Shown here: in pieces, positions 48,170 to 57,268 of the stretch | Layout of the letters: each line of letters starts with the position of its first letter | How positions within the stretch are numbered: position 1 is the stretch's first letter | Assembly: GCA_964394085.1 (NCBI GenBank) | Contig: CAYMWF010000010.1 | Coordinates: 1-64,000, forward strand | Source of the DNA: CAYMWF01 sp964394085 [NCBI: uncultured Gemmatimonadota bacterium] | GTDB lineage: Bacteria > GCA-2686955 > CAYMWF01 | Length of the DNA stretch: 64,000 nt | Reading direction: 5' to 3' | Position numbers and translations under genes: made by a program | Notes under the pieces: model-generated | What the model saw: only the letters and a program-made list of their open reading frames with translations | What the model was told of the DNA's origin: nothing | Database searches by the model: none

Positions 48170-48961
48170 ATGGATGACACAGGCGGTGCCATTGTTATTC
48201 TTGATGATAAACAGACGATCCTGGACATTCTGAAAGAGGGGCTGGAAGAATTCGGATACGAGACCGAGATTTTTATTTCGGGACAGGATGCTCTTGCTTT
48301 TGTTACAGAATCCACCCCAATCGTCATTTCGGATATCCGGATGCCCGAAATGACGGGGCTGGATGTCCTGAGGGAAGTGAAAAAAAAATCACCCCATACC
48401 GAGGTGATACTGATGACCGGATATGCCAGCATGGAATCCGCAGTAGAGGCGTTGAACCTCGGGGCATACTGTTATTTAAATAAACCGTTTGTGTTTGAAG
48501 AAGTTAAGGCTTCGATAGATAAAGCATTCGAACGAAGAAACCTTAGATTACATAACGAACGTCTGCTGAAAGATCTCTCCAGGTTGAACGTTGAGCTCCA
48601 GGACAAGGTCAAAGAGTTGAGGTGTTCGAACGAAGAGCTCAAAAAAACACAGCAGTTCCTTATCGAGAAAGAAAAACTTGAAACGAAAGCACGGTTCGTA
48701 GTAAGTCTGAATCATGAAATCGTTGGCAGGGTGCAGGCTATCATGGCAGGCACAAGCTACCTGAAGACTCAAATTGAGTCGCGACAGCACAAAAGAATAG
48801 CCGATGAAGTCAACATGATAGAAGCGGAAGCGTCGGGAATCGCGCGTATTATCAAGAACCTGGAAGAGATGGATGAATTCAAAGTCATCGATTATGTCGA
48901 AGACATACAGATGATCGAACTGAGTGATAATCATTCCGCGAAAAAAAATAAAGTTGATTAA
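48170..48961 (+). CDS. Response regulator with an isolated dimerisation-like domain
   Basis: 263 residues. REC domain 1-122 with phosphoacceptor D55, T83 and K105 (YLNKPF). A coiled coil covers about 123-172. Then KARFVVSLNHEIVGRVQAIM (173-192) resembles the H box of histidine kinases, with His 182 and the following helix, but no ATPase (HATPase_c) domain follows. So it could take phosphate from a partner kinase or only dimerise. AGGAGAG precedes the ATG. No kinase gene is adjacent. Confidence 0.8.
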   Translation: MDDTGGAIVILDDKQTILDILKEGLEEFGYETEIFISGQDALAFVTESTPIVISDIRMPEMTGLDVLREVKKKSPHTEVILMTGYASMESAVEALNLGAYCYLNKPFVFEEVKASIDKAFERRNLRLHNERLLKDLSRLNVELQDKVKELRCSNEELKKTQQFLIEKEKLETKARFVVSLNHEIVGRVQAIMAGTSYLKTQIESRQHKRIADEVNMIEAEASGIARIIKNLEEMDEFKVIDYVEDIQMIELSDNHSAKKNKVD

Positions 48962-48990
48962 ACACACGGACTTTGGTGGGTAAACACGTT

Positions 48991-50358
48991 ATGAGGAAAT
49001 TCAAATTTAGAGTTCCGGTTGCCGGACTGCTTTTTTTAATGATGGGAATCTGCACGCTCGGTTTTGCATCGGAAAAAAACCTTACGATTATGTTTTCAGG
49101 TGATATGAAGGGGTATATCGAACCTTGCGGGTGACATTCGAGTAAGGCCGGAGGGCTCGCCCGGAGGGCGACAGTAATCAATAAGGTCAGGGCCGAAGTC
49201 ACAGATCCGCTGGTTATCGACACTGGCGATATGTTCCAGGTCAGGCGAAATAAATTGAGTGAATTGAAAGCCGAGACCGCGGTCAGGATTATGAACGAAA
49301 TCGGATATGACATCGTCGGTCTTGGCGAGATGGAGCTTACATACGGAAAAGAAACTTTAGACCGGATATTCAAGGACTCAAAATTCGAACTCACAAGTGC
49401 GAATGTGATCGATTTAGAAAATAATTCAGAATATGTGAAACCTTATGTGATTATCGAGAAGAAGGGGATCCGGATCGGTGTTTTTTCGGTTGTATACAAT
49501 GCAACAAACTATCTGTCTTACGCTTTTAAGAAAGTCGAGGATTTCAAGCTCGAGGCACCGGAAATCATCATCGAACGGATTCTCGACGATCTCGATAGCA
49601 AAACCGATATAGTTGTTTTCCTCTCTCACATGGGAGAACGAAAAGCTGAAGAAATCGCAAAAAAATTCCCACAGATCAACATTATCGTAAGCGGTCATAA
49701 TACTTATAAGAAAATGACCGATCGCATGAAAACACAAAAAATGGTTGATGAGACCCTGGTGGTTTTCACCAACGCAAAAGCTCAGTCTGTCGGAAGACTT
49801 GATCTCGTATTCGATTCGAAATACCGATTAAAGGCCTATGCTGAAACCAACAGGCTGCTGGATACCCAATTCGATGACGATAGAGTTGTTGCTTCAATCC
49901 TTGGCGAATACAATAAAGAGTCAAAAGAGTTGAATGCGAAACTTTTTCCAAGGAGAAACCCCGATTCCCGAAAAGTCAGGACCTATGTCGGTCCGGAGGA
50001 ATGTCGGGATTGCCATACTGAAATTTATGATTCGTGGAGAGAGACACAACACGCTGACGCCCTCGAAACCCTGGTGGATCAGGGTATGGAGGAGAATCAG
50101 GAGTGCCTGGTTTGTCATATGACAGGGTTCCGAATTCGACGAACACTCGAAGAATCGGCAAAAGACTCTCCCCTTCCCGGCGTGTCCTGCGAAGCTTGTC
50201 ACGGCAAAGGCAGCAGGCATATCGAAGATAAAGAAAAAACCAGGATCTACGGGCGTACCTATAAATATATTTGTCAGCGTTGCCACACTCCCGAACGGGA
50301 TCCTGATTTCCATTTTGAGAATGACGCTAAGAAGGTACACTCGGTTCTGAATAAATAG
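48991..50358 (+). CDS. Metallophosphoesterase-tetrahaem cytochrome c, candidate selenoprotein with in-frame TGA
   Basis: 455 codons if the TGA at 49132-49134 is read through as codon 48. Residues 1-26 are a signal peptide (ending LGFASE). A UshA/5'-nucleotidase-like fold follows: SGDMKGYIEPCG then TGA, then HSSKAGGLARRA, VIDTGDMF, LSHMGERKAEE and SGHNTYKK. Homologues typically have PCGC-GGLxRR, so Sec would replace a Cys (Cys46-Gly47-Sec48). GNHE is GEME here, so the metal site may be altered. The C terminus has four c-haem motifs CxxCH at 338-342, 372-376, 400-404 and 428-432. The frame is the same on both sides of the TGA, and a GC-rich hairpin lies just downstream. A nonsense mutation is the alternative. 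Confidence 0.7.
49132..49159 (+). other. TGA codon with a possible SECIS-like hairpin
   Basis: The TGA at 49132-49134 is followed within 4 bases by a hairpin: CGA/TCG outer stem with a five-base bulge, GCC/GGC inner stem and a GGAG loop (49150-49153), then a second GC-rich stem. The loop begins 15 bases after TGA, near the usual bacterial SECIS spacing of about 16 or more, and begins with G. I could not fold it by computer and no SelB-binding check was possible. Confidence 0.4.
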
Positions 50359-50512
50359 TCCCAGACCCCTGTCAGCCACTTAACTGTCAACCCGCCCCGT
50401 TTGATTTTTTGCTTGATTTCACCCCGAAATAGTGATATTCAGGATTCAGAGTGGGCGCTCGTCCACTCTTTCCTTTTGTCCCTGTTCTAAGGCCGATCGG
50501 CGGGTCGGGGGA

Positions 50513-51004
50513 ATGATGCAAGAAAGAAACTTGAAGAACAAACGCGTTGCTGATTTGATCCATGAATGCGTTGACCAGGGAAATTTCAGTTTAGTGGAAC
50601 TGAATTTGAAGGAACGGGCTCGACTGATCCAGGTATTCCTGGATAGTAAAGATGGGGTCAGCCTGGATGATTGTGCAGAGATGTCTCGGCGAATATCAGA
50701 AATGTTTAGGCGACATGATCTTTTCCAGGATTATAATCTCGAGGTTTCATCACCGGGAATCGGGCGTGAAATCCATAACGATAACGATCTCGCACGGAAC
50801 ATAGGAAGATTCGTTAAGGTGTTATTAGACCCGGAGGAGGAATCCAACCAGGCTATCCGTGGATACCTGGAGAGTTTCGATTCGGAATCCGTCAGAATCA
50901 GTACCGAGAAGGGTCTTGTTCCTGTCCAGAAGAGTAGAATAGAGAAAATTACGGGTGACGTGGATTTTAAGAACAGGGGCTTCCAGCGGGGGAAGGAAAA
51001 ATGA
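50513..51004 (+). CDS. rimP: Ribosome maturation factor RimP
   Basis: 163 residues from the ATG at 50513 (a second ATG follows at once); a longer frame at 50432 has no support. Needed for 30S maturation. VADLIHECVDQGNFSLVELNL and ARLIQVFLDSKDGVSLDDCAEMSRRISE are the N-terminal signature, and NLEVSSPGIGREI the central one. It overlaps nusA as ATGA, the common rimP-nusA pairing. Confidence 0.94.
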   Translation: MMQERNLKNKRVADLIHECVDQGNFSLVELNLKERARLIQVFLDSKDGVSLDDCAEMSRRISEMFRRHDLFQDYNLEVSSPGIGREIHNDNDLARNIGRFVKVLLDPEEESNQAIRGYLESFDSESVRISTEKGLVPVQKSRIEKITGDVDFKNRGFQRGKEK

Positions 51005-52386
51005 ACTACGAAATTGTTGAAGCTCTGGGAAACATAGTAAGAAACAAGAATATCGATAATACATTTGTCTTAGACACGGTCAAGGAAGCTCTGATCCAGG
51101 CTGCTCAGAAAAAGTTGGGTGCTGAAGCGAAGATCGAGGTGAATATCTGTAAGGATACGGGTACAATCGAAATGTACCATGTTCGTGAAGTCAGAGAAGA
51201 TGTCGAAGATCCAGTTTCTCAGATAAGTCGTAAAAAGGCTGTCGGAATCCAGTTTGATATCGAACCGGGAGAAGAGCTTTATGAGGAAATAAAGCTTTCA
51301 CGGTTCGGACGAAGCGCGATTCAGATCGCGAAACAGATTGTTGTTCAGCGGTTGAAAGAAGCTGAAAGACAGCAGATTTTCGAAGAATATTCCGATCGTA
51401 TCGGAGAGCTTGTTACCGGTACAATCCAGCAGATAGAAAGAGGTGCCGGAGGTGCTCGAAACATCCTTGTGAACATCGGAAAAACTGAAGCGCTGCTTCC
51501 CGCAAGCCAGACTTTGCGGCGTGAGAGGTATTACCAGGGTGAGCCGATTAAAGCAGTGATTCTCGAAGTCAGGCAGGATACGAGGGGACCGCAGATCGTA
51601 CTGACTCGCTCTCATCCCGAGACTTTGAAGAAGATGTTCACCAGGGAAGTGCATGAAATCGAAGAAGGAATCGTTGAAATCAAGGTTATTGCAAGAGAGG
51701 CGGGTGAACGATCGAAAGTCGCCGTGTTTTCGCATTATGACAGCGTTGACGCAGTGGGGGCATGTGTGGGTATCAAAGGTTCTCGGGTGCAGAATATTGT
51801 CCAGGAATTCAGTGGGGAACGCATTGATATCGTTCCGTGGAGTTCGGAACCGAAACTCTTTGTATCCAAGGCACTAAGCCCTGCTAAAGTGTCAGAGGTC
51901 ATTATCAATCCGCAGGAGGAGCGATCAATCATTGTGGTTGTTAAAGATGATCAATACTCTCTGGCTATCGGGAAATCAGGTCAGAACGCAAGACTGGCGG
52001 CTAAGCTGACAGGATACAAAATTGACATTATTCCGGAATCCGAATATATAGAAGCAGAAGAACGCAGACGGGCTATTGAGATCGATATGATGGATATGCC
52101 GGGCTTGACCGAACGTATCAAAACCAAGCTGCTGAAGGCTGGATACGAGGTGGTGCAGGATCTCAAGGATGTAGATGAATCTGAATTGGTTCAAATCTCC
52201 GGGATTGGACAAAAGACCGCTGAGAATATTCTGAGCATCGCTGAAGTGATGCTTGAAGAATTGGAAAAACAGCTCGAGTTAAAAGAGGATGACGAGCAGG
52301 AAATCGAAGATGATACTGCTGAGATAGATGAAGAGAATGAGGGAACAGAAGACGACGCAGAACCTGTGGAGGAGGAAGACCAGTAG
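51001..52386 (+). CDS. nusA: Transcription termination/antitermination factor NusA
   Basis: 461 residues. N-terminal RNA polymerase-binding domain, S1 domain (GELVTGTIQQIERGAGGARNILVNIGKTEALLP region, about 130-175), two KH domains (GACVGIKGSRVQNI and VVVKDDQYSLAIGKSGQNARLAAKLTG), a helix-hairpin-helix repeat near 380-425 (GISGIGQKTAENIL-like) and an acidic C-terminal tail rich in Glu. It binds RNA polymerase at pauses and hairpins. The overlap with rimP suggests cotranslation. The acidic repeats are shorter than in E. coli. Confidence 0.96.
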   Translation: MNYEIVEALGNIVRNKNIDNTFVLDTVKEALIQAAQKKLGAEAKIEVNICKDTGTIEMYHVREVREDVEDPVSQISRKKAVGIQFDIEPGEELYEEIKLSRFGRSAIQIAKQIVVQRLKEAERQQIFEEYSDRIGELVTGTIQQIERGAGGARNILVNIGKTEALLPASQTLRRERYYQGEPIKAVILEVRQDTRGPQIVLTRSHPETLKKMFTREVHEIEEGIVEIKVIAREAGERSKVAVFSHYDSVDAVGACVGIKGSRVQNIVQEFSGERIDIVPWSSEPKLFVSKALSPAKVSEVIINPQEERSIIVVVKDDQYSLAIGKSGQNARLAAKLTGYKIDIIPESEYIEAEERRRAIEIDMMDMPGLTERIKTKLLKAGYEVVQDLKDVDESELVQISGIGQKTAENILSIAEVMLEELEKQLELKEDDEQEIEDDTAEIDEENEGTEDDAEPVEEEDQ

Positions 52387-52452
52387 AATCTGAAATCCGG
52401 TTCAGGTTTAATTGAGAATCAATATCCGGAATCCACTGTTGTCGGGGATGAT

Positions 52453-52482
52453 TTGACTGTATTTTCATGGTTGTGTTATCAA
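52453..52482 (+). promoter_or_regulatory. Possible internal promoter before ylxQ-infB
   Basis: TTGACT at 52453-52458 and TATCAA at 52477-52482 with an 18-base spacer and an upstream TGT (extended -10). It lies in the 137-base gap after nusA, about 42 bases before the ylxQ start. Modest match. Confidence 0.3.
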
Positions 52483-52523
52483 ACCCAAAATGATCAGAAG
52501 AAGAGTTGGATTGTCCGATATCG

Positions 52524-52868
52524 ATGAAACCTGAAGCAGTACGGAAGATAATAGGTTATCTCGGCCTGGCAAACCGGCAGAGAAAGGTCGTTTCAGGAAG
52601 AACCGAAGTGAAACGATTTCTCGAAAAGGGGGGAGTTCGACTTCTCTTGTGTAGTGCCGATATGCCCGAGAAACTGGAGAGAACCTTGCGAAGTGCCGCA
52701 AGGAGACTGAATGTACCGGTAGTCAAGGTGCTTTCTCGAAGCGAACTGGGAGACATTCTTGGCACCAGGGAAAGAACTGTGGCGGGAGTTCTTGATGACG
52801 GACTTGCCCGCGCGATACTTGATACGTATTTAGCGCAGACGAGGAGTCCGGGGGACACATTTGAGTAA
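52524..52868 (+). CDS. ylxQ: L7Ae-family YlxQ-like RNA-binding protein
   Basis: 114 residues from ATG 52524; an in-frame TTG at 52506 is possible, neither with a strong binding site. Small alpha-beta fold with IIGYLGLANRQRKVVSGRTEV and later LLCSADMPEKLERTLR, the L7Ae/L30e pattern, here between nusA and infB as in many bacteria. The YlxR gene that usually stands between nusA and ylxQ is not here; the gap of 137 bases has no matching frame. It overlaps infB by eight bases. Confidence 0.82.
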   Translation: MKPEAVRKIIGYLGLANRQRKVVSGRTEVKRFLEKGGVRLLLCSADMPEKLERTLRSAARRLNVPVVKVLSRSELGDILGTRERTVAGVLDDGLARAILDTYLAQTRSPGDTFE

Positions 52869-55425
52869 AAAAAGAGTATTCATGCTTGCCAAGGAATTGG
52901 CAATATCCAACGAAATTCTTCTCAAGATGCTCAAGGGTATGAAGTTTGATGTCAAGAGCCATATGAGCGCTCTTACCCCTGAGATGATCAAGGCGGTTGA
53001 TGAAAAATTCAGAGGCGGAAAGAAAAAAGATCCTCCCGCTGATGAAGCCGCGAAGAAGGATGTTGTAATCGAACCCGCCCCGGAAGCTGAAGTCGTTGCG
53101 GATGCAGCAGAAGAGATCGGCGTCGACAAGGCCGTGTCCGAAGAGGTTGCAGTTGCCGTTACCGATGAACCAGTCGTTGGTGAAGAATCCGCCGGTGAAA
53201 AACCAGCAGAAGTCGAGATTTCACCTCCCGAAGATGTTCAAGATGCCTCAACGGCCGAAGAGAGAGCTGTGACGATTGATGAGATTGTTACAACAGAGGA
53301 TAAAGAAGCTCCTCCACCAACACCTAAACCGCGTGTAGTTCACCTGGATACGCCTGATCAGGAAATTGTAAAAGAAGTCACGAAACGCACCAAAATGGTG
53401 CGTCTCAAATCTGATAAAGAAAAGCCTGACGTAAAGGCGGAGGTGAAGAAAAAGAAAAAACCCAAGCGGGCTGTTCCCGAAAAGAAAGATCAGATTGAGA
53501 AAAAACCAAGGAGAAAACGTAAGCGGCGCCGTAAAGCTATTGACGAAGCAGAAATCCTTGAGAGCGTCAGGAAGACTATTGCCGAAATAGGCGGCCCCCG
53601 AAAAACGAAAAAGCGGAAGAAACGAGTACGGGAATCCGATGAAGAACCAGTCGAAATTCAGGAAAATATAATTCGCACATCCGAGTTCACCACAGTTGCT
53701 GAATTAGCCCTTCAACTGGGAGTAAAAGATGTTGAGATTATAGGCGTCCTCATGAAGATGGGTTTAATGGTTACCAGAAACCAGCGCCTCGACATGGATA
53801 CCATTGTTACAGTGGCCGATGAATATGGCTTCGAGGTGGAGCAGGCGGAGGAATTTGAGGATGAGAAGCTGGTTTTCGAAGATGACGAAACAACGCTCAA
53901 ACGTCGCCCTCCGGTTGTCACCGTCATGGGACATGTGGATCACGGAAAGACCTCGATTCTGGATTATTACAGAAAATCCAAAATCATCGACCATGAAGCA
54001 GGAGGTATAACACAGCATATCGGTGCCTATACGGTTAAAACATCCAGCGGATCGACGTGTTTCATCGATACACCCGGCCATGAGGCTTTCACTTCGATGA
54101 GGAGCCGTGGCAGCCAGCTCACCGATATCGTGGTACTCGTCGTGAGCGCCGACGAGGGTATAAAACCACAGACGTTAGAAGCGATTAACCATGCCCGACT
54201 TGCTGAAGTGCCGATGATAGTAGCTATCAATAAAATAGATCTCCCGACGGCTGATACTGAGGTTGTTAAAAGGAATCTGGCTGAACAAAATCTTCTTGTC
54301 GAGGAATGGGGTGGAGAAACGATAAGCGTCGAGGTTTCTGCAAAAACCGGTGAGGGCATGGAAAAGCTCCTTGAGATGATACATCTGCAGGCTGAAATGA
54401 TGGAGCTCTCGGCTAATCCGGATCGGCAGGCGAATGCTGCCGTGATCGAATCCAAGCTTGATCGTGGCAAAGGTTCGGTTATTTCTGTTCTGGTGAAGGG
54501 GGGAACCCTCAATCAGGGAGATGTTTTTGTAGTAGGATGTTGCTACGGCAAAGTGCGAGCGCTTCTCGATGAGAGAGGCAGAAAGGTAAAAAAAGCGGAA
54601 CCCTCTGTTCCCGTCAGGGTGCTTGGATGCAATGGAACACCTTTGTCCGGTGATCAATTGGTTGTAGTAAAGGACGAAAAAGAAGCCCGTAAGATAGCCG
54701 ACAGGCGCAGCAGAGATTTGAAATCTATGGTGCAGGTGGCCGGCTCCCCACAGGTTACTCTTGAAGGTCTGTTCGACAGAATGAAGGACCAGGAAGTCGC
54801 TGAGGTGCCGGTTGTTATAAAAGGAGATTCAATCGGATCAATCGAAGCTCTGAGCGAATCCTTCGAAAAACTATCCACCAGTGAGGTAAGAGTTCGGGTA
54901 ATTCATAAGTCGGTTGGGGCCGTGAATGAATCAGATGTCCTTCTTGCTTCAGCATCGAAAGCTATCATCATCGGATACCATATCCGCCCATCAGACCGTG
55001 CGAGAGAGCTTGCGGTTGAAGAACACGTCGAGCTTCAGACGTTCGATATTATCTATAAAGCCATTGAAGCAATGCAATCGGCTCTCGAAGGAATGCTTGC
55101 GCCCGAAATGCTTGAGAAAGCCCTGGGGGTTGCCGAGGTCCTTCAGGTTTATCATATTCCGAAAGTGGGAAATATCGCCGGCTCCCAGGTGAAAGAAGGC
55201 ACGATTCACAGGAATTCCAGCATACGGGTTATCAGGGATGGTATTATGCTTGGTGAATCGAGGGTTTCCTCTCTGAAACGTTTCAAGGATGATGTGAAGG
55301 AGGTTGCGGCGGGTTACGAATGCGGTATCGGACTCGACAGTTTTACCGACTTGCGTGAAGGAGACGTGCTGGAAGCCTTCGCCATTGAAGAAATGAAGAG
55401 GAAACTCGAGGAAGTCGATAACTGA
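52861..55425 (+). CDS. infB: Translation initiation factor IF-2
   Basis: 854 residues with a TTG start (GGGGG upstream, frame overlapping ylxQ by 8). The N terminus has an IF2_N module (LAKELAISNEILLKMLKGMKF), a long Lys/Glu-rich linker, a second IF2_N module (TVAELALQLGVKDVEIIGVL), then the GTPase: GHVDHGKT (357-364), DTPGHEAF, NKIDLP and SAKTGEG. Domains II-IV follow, ending with the C2 fMet-tRNA-binding domain. It positions initiator tRNA on the 30S subunit. Normal gene order after nusA-ylxQ. Confidence 0.96.
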   Translation: MSKKRVFMLAKELAISNEILLKMLKGMKFDVKSHMSALTPEMIKAVDEKFRGGKKKDPPADEAAKKDVVIEPAPEAEVVADAAEEIGVDKAVSEEVAVAVTDEPVVGEESAGEKPAEVEISPPEDVQDASTAEERAVTIDEIVTTEDKEAPPPTPKPRVVHLDTPDQEIVKEVTKRTKMVRLKSDKEKPDVKAEVKKKKKPKRAVPEKKDQIEKKPRRKRKRRRKAIDEAEILESVRKTIAEIGGPRKTKKRKKRVRESDEEPVEIQENIIRTSEFTTVAELALQLGVKDVEIIGVLMKMGLMVTRNQRLDMDTIVTVADEYGFEVEQAEEFEDEKLVFEDDETTLKRRPPVVTVMGHVDHGKTSILDYYRKSKIIDHEAGGITQHIGAYTVKTSSGSTCFIDTPGHEAFTSMRSRGSQLTDIVVLVVSADEGIKPQTLEAINHARLAEVPMIVAINKIDLPTADTEVVKRNLAEQNLLVEEWGGETISVEVSAKTGEGMEKLLEMIHLQAEMMELSANPDRQANAAVIESKLDRGKGSVISVLVKGGTLNQGDVFVVGCCYGKVRALLDERGRKVKKAEPSVPVRVLGCNGTPLSGDQLVVVKDEKEARKIADRRSRDLKSMVQVAGSPQVTLEGLFDRMKDQEVAEVPVVIKGDSIGSIEALSESFEKLSTSEVRVRVIHKSVGAVNESDVLLASASKAIIIGYHIRPSDRARELAVEEHVELQTFDIIYKAIEAMQSALEGMLAPEMLEKALGVAEVLQVYHIPKVGNIAGSQVKEGTIHRNSSIRVIRDGIMLGESRVSSLKRFKDDVKEVAAGYECGIGLDSFTDLREGDVLEAFAIEEMKRKLEEVDN

Positions 55426-55472
55426 CAGATTACCGGTCCGAAATAGCCTGTCGGTTGTATTATGGTGATTAC

Positions 55473-55760
55473 ATGAATATCCTGGCGATCATTATTGACC
55501 TGAGGATTCCGGGATCCAGATCACTTAAGAATAAACGTTTTATCCTGAAAAGCATAAAGGATAAAATAAAGAATCGGTTTAACGTTTCGGTCGCGGAGGT
55601 CGAGTATATGGATCTCTGGCAACGTGCGAACCTGGGTGTGGCCGTAGTCTCTCGAGATTACCGGTTCGGTGAAAAGGTTACTGCAAAAGTAATTAATTTG
55701 ATCGAGTCTGAACCCAGAGTCGAAGTGCTCGATATCCGGACGGAAGCTTTCAGGTTGTAA
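55473..55760 (+). CDS. ylxP: DUF503 family protein YlxP
   Basis: About 95 residues from the ATG at 55473. NILAIIIDLRIPGSRSLKNKR and NVSVAEVEYMDLWQRANLGVAVVS are characteristic of DUF503; family members are small alpha-beta proteins in the nusA-infB-rbfA region. Exact function unknown. A TTG six codons earlier is possible. Confidence 0.88.
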   Translation: MNILAIIIDLRIPGSRSLKNKRFILKSIKDKIKNRFNVSVAEVEYMDLWQRANLGVAVVSRDYRFGEKVTAKVINLIESEPRVEVLDIRTEAFRL

Positions 55761-55907
55761 ACCTGTGTTCGATCCTCGTTGTACCACCTGACGATTTGAA
55801 ACCCGCCCGATCCCGAAGTCCCTCGAAATCGGCTCACGGTTATTTCGATGTACGACACGGTCCTCTGGTTGTTATCACCGGGTATGGATACTGAAGAAGG
55901 TTAGGAC

Positions 55908-56303
55908 ATGCCACAATATAGATTATTTCGTCTGCAGGATCGGATAAAAAAAGATGTCAGCGATATTCTTCTTGCCGACATCAGGGATCCGCGAATCGGT
56001 TTCGTAACGATAACCAGAGTTTCGCTCACACCTGATATGCGGTATGCAAAAGTAATGTTCAGCCTTCTCGGAGAAGAGACTTCTGTTTCCAGGACTCTGG
56101 AGGGTCTGGCGAGCGCTACGGGAACGATCAGAACTCTTCTGGGGAAACGCCTCGGTATTAAGCGGGTGCCGGAGCTTCGCTTCGTTCATGATCGAGGCAT
56201 CGAACATAGTTTGAAAATGCAAGAGATCCTCGATGACATCGATTTTGATGCTGAGGACAGTGAGATTTCAGAAACTCCAGGAGAGGAGAATTCTCTTGAA
56301 TGA
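55908..56303 (+). CDS. rbfA: 30S ribosome-binding factor RbfA
   Basis: 131 residues. A KH-like fold that binds the 30S near 16S helix 1 during late maturation and cold shock. RLQDRIKKDVSDILLADIRDPRIGFVTITRV and YAKVMFSLLGEE are the signature; RFVHDRGIEHSLKMQEILDDI ends the core. The tail is Glu-rich. Overlaps the start of truB. Confidence 0.94.
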   Translation: MPQYRLFRLQDRIKKDVSDILLADIRDPRIGFVTITRVSLTPDMRYAKVMFSLLGEETSVSRTLEGLASATGTIRTLLGKRLGIKRVPELRFVHDRGIEHSLKMQEILDDIDFDAEDSEISETPGEENSLE

Positions 56304-57267
56304 TTCTGGAGACGGGGCTGGTGGGATAATCCCGGTATATAAACCCAGCGGACCGACTTCTCACGACATGGTCGCAATGCTGCGTAAACGCTTCGGCATT
56401 AGAAAGATCGGACATACGGGCACTCTTGATCCGCTTGCAGAGGGCTTATTGCTCTGCTGCACTGGAAAGTGTACCAGGCTGTCCCGGTTCTTCATGGCTT
56501 TGGATAAGGAGTACCGGGCTCTGGCGCGGTTCGGTGCTTCAACGGACACGATGGATTCGGAAGGGAGGATCCTCAACACTGTTTCCGGCGTAGAGCTCGA
56601 AACGGAGAGGCTCGCACTTATCTGTAAGGAACTGGTTGGTGAATCAGAGCAGACACCGCCCATGTTTTCAGCGGTTAAAAGAAACGGGAAACCGCTATAC
56701 CGATTAGCGAGGCAAGGGAAACAAATCGTTCTTACACCGCGTCCGATAAACATTTATAAACTGGCTTTGATGTCTGTAGAAGGTGATCGAGCTCATTTGA
56801 AAATCCGATGCTCATCTGGTACTTATATACGAGCTCTTATTGATGATATAGGAAAAAGAACCGGTTTCGGTGCATATCTTGAATCTTTGACAAGGACGGC
56901 AATCGGACCTTTCGATATTCGCTCATCATACGCGCCGGAACAGATAAACGAACTGGAATTCGGGGAAATGGCTATGATTCCGGAGAAGGCGTTGGAATTT
57001 CTGCCTGCATTTGTGACGACCCGATCCGAGGGTATACGTTTCAGCCACGGCCAAAACGTGAAATTCGATCCGATGCGATACCGTGCTCCCGTCCATACTC
57101 GGGAGAAAGGAAACATGGAAACAAGCGAATCCGGCCCTGTCTTGGATGAATCAGCATTCCTGACTATATTGACTGAGAACGGTAACTTTTTAGGAATTGG
57201 TTCAAAAGGTGAGTCAGGCACAGTGAAACCGATTGTGGTTTTCAGGCCCGGAGGCGGAGAAACCTGA
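56296..57267 (+). CDS. truB: tRNA pseudouridine-55 synthase TruB
   Basis: 323 residues. Isomerises U55 of tRNA to pseudouridine. Start TTG at 56296, chosen because GAGGAG lies five to six bases upstream and the protein then begins at the family N terminus; a longer frame reaches 56233. It overlaps the rbfA end. KPSGPTSHDMV, GHTGTLDPLAEGLLL (catalytic Asp in TLDPLA) and the PUA-domain tail are present. Confidence 0.95.
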   Translation: MNDSGDGAGGIIPVYKPSGPTSHDMVAMLRKRFGIRKIGHTGTLDPLAEGLLLCCTGKCTRLSRFFMALDKEYRALARFGASTDTMDSEGRILNTVSGVELETERLALICKELVGESEQTPPMFSAVKRNGKPLYRLARQGKQIVLTPRPINIYKLALMSVEGDRAHLKIRCSSGTYIRALIDDIGKRTGFGAYLESLTRTAIGPFDIRSSYAPEQINELEFGEMAMIPEKALEFLPAFVTTRSEGIRFSHGQNVKFDPMRYRAPVHTREKGNMETSESGPVLDESAFLTILTENGNFLGIGSKGESGTVKPIVVFRPGGGET

Positions 57268-57268
57268 A

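Noticed and set aside
49132-49134. Reading TGA as Trp or Gly by an altered genetic code.
   Set aside because: Many neighbouring genes (rsgA, lgt, gap, tpiA) end with TGA at their family-expected ends.
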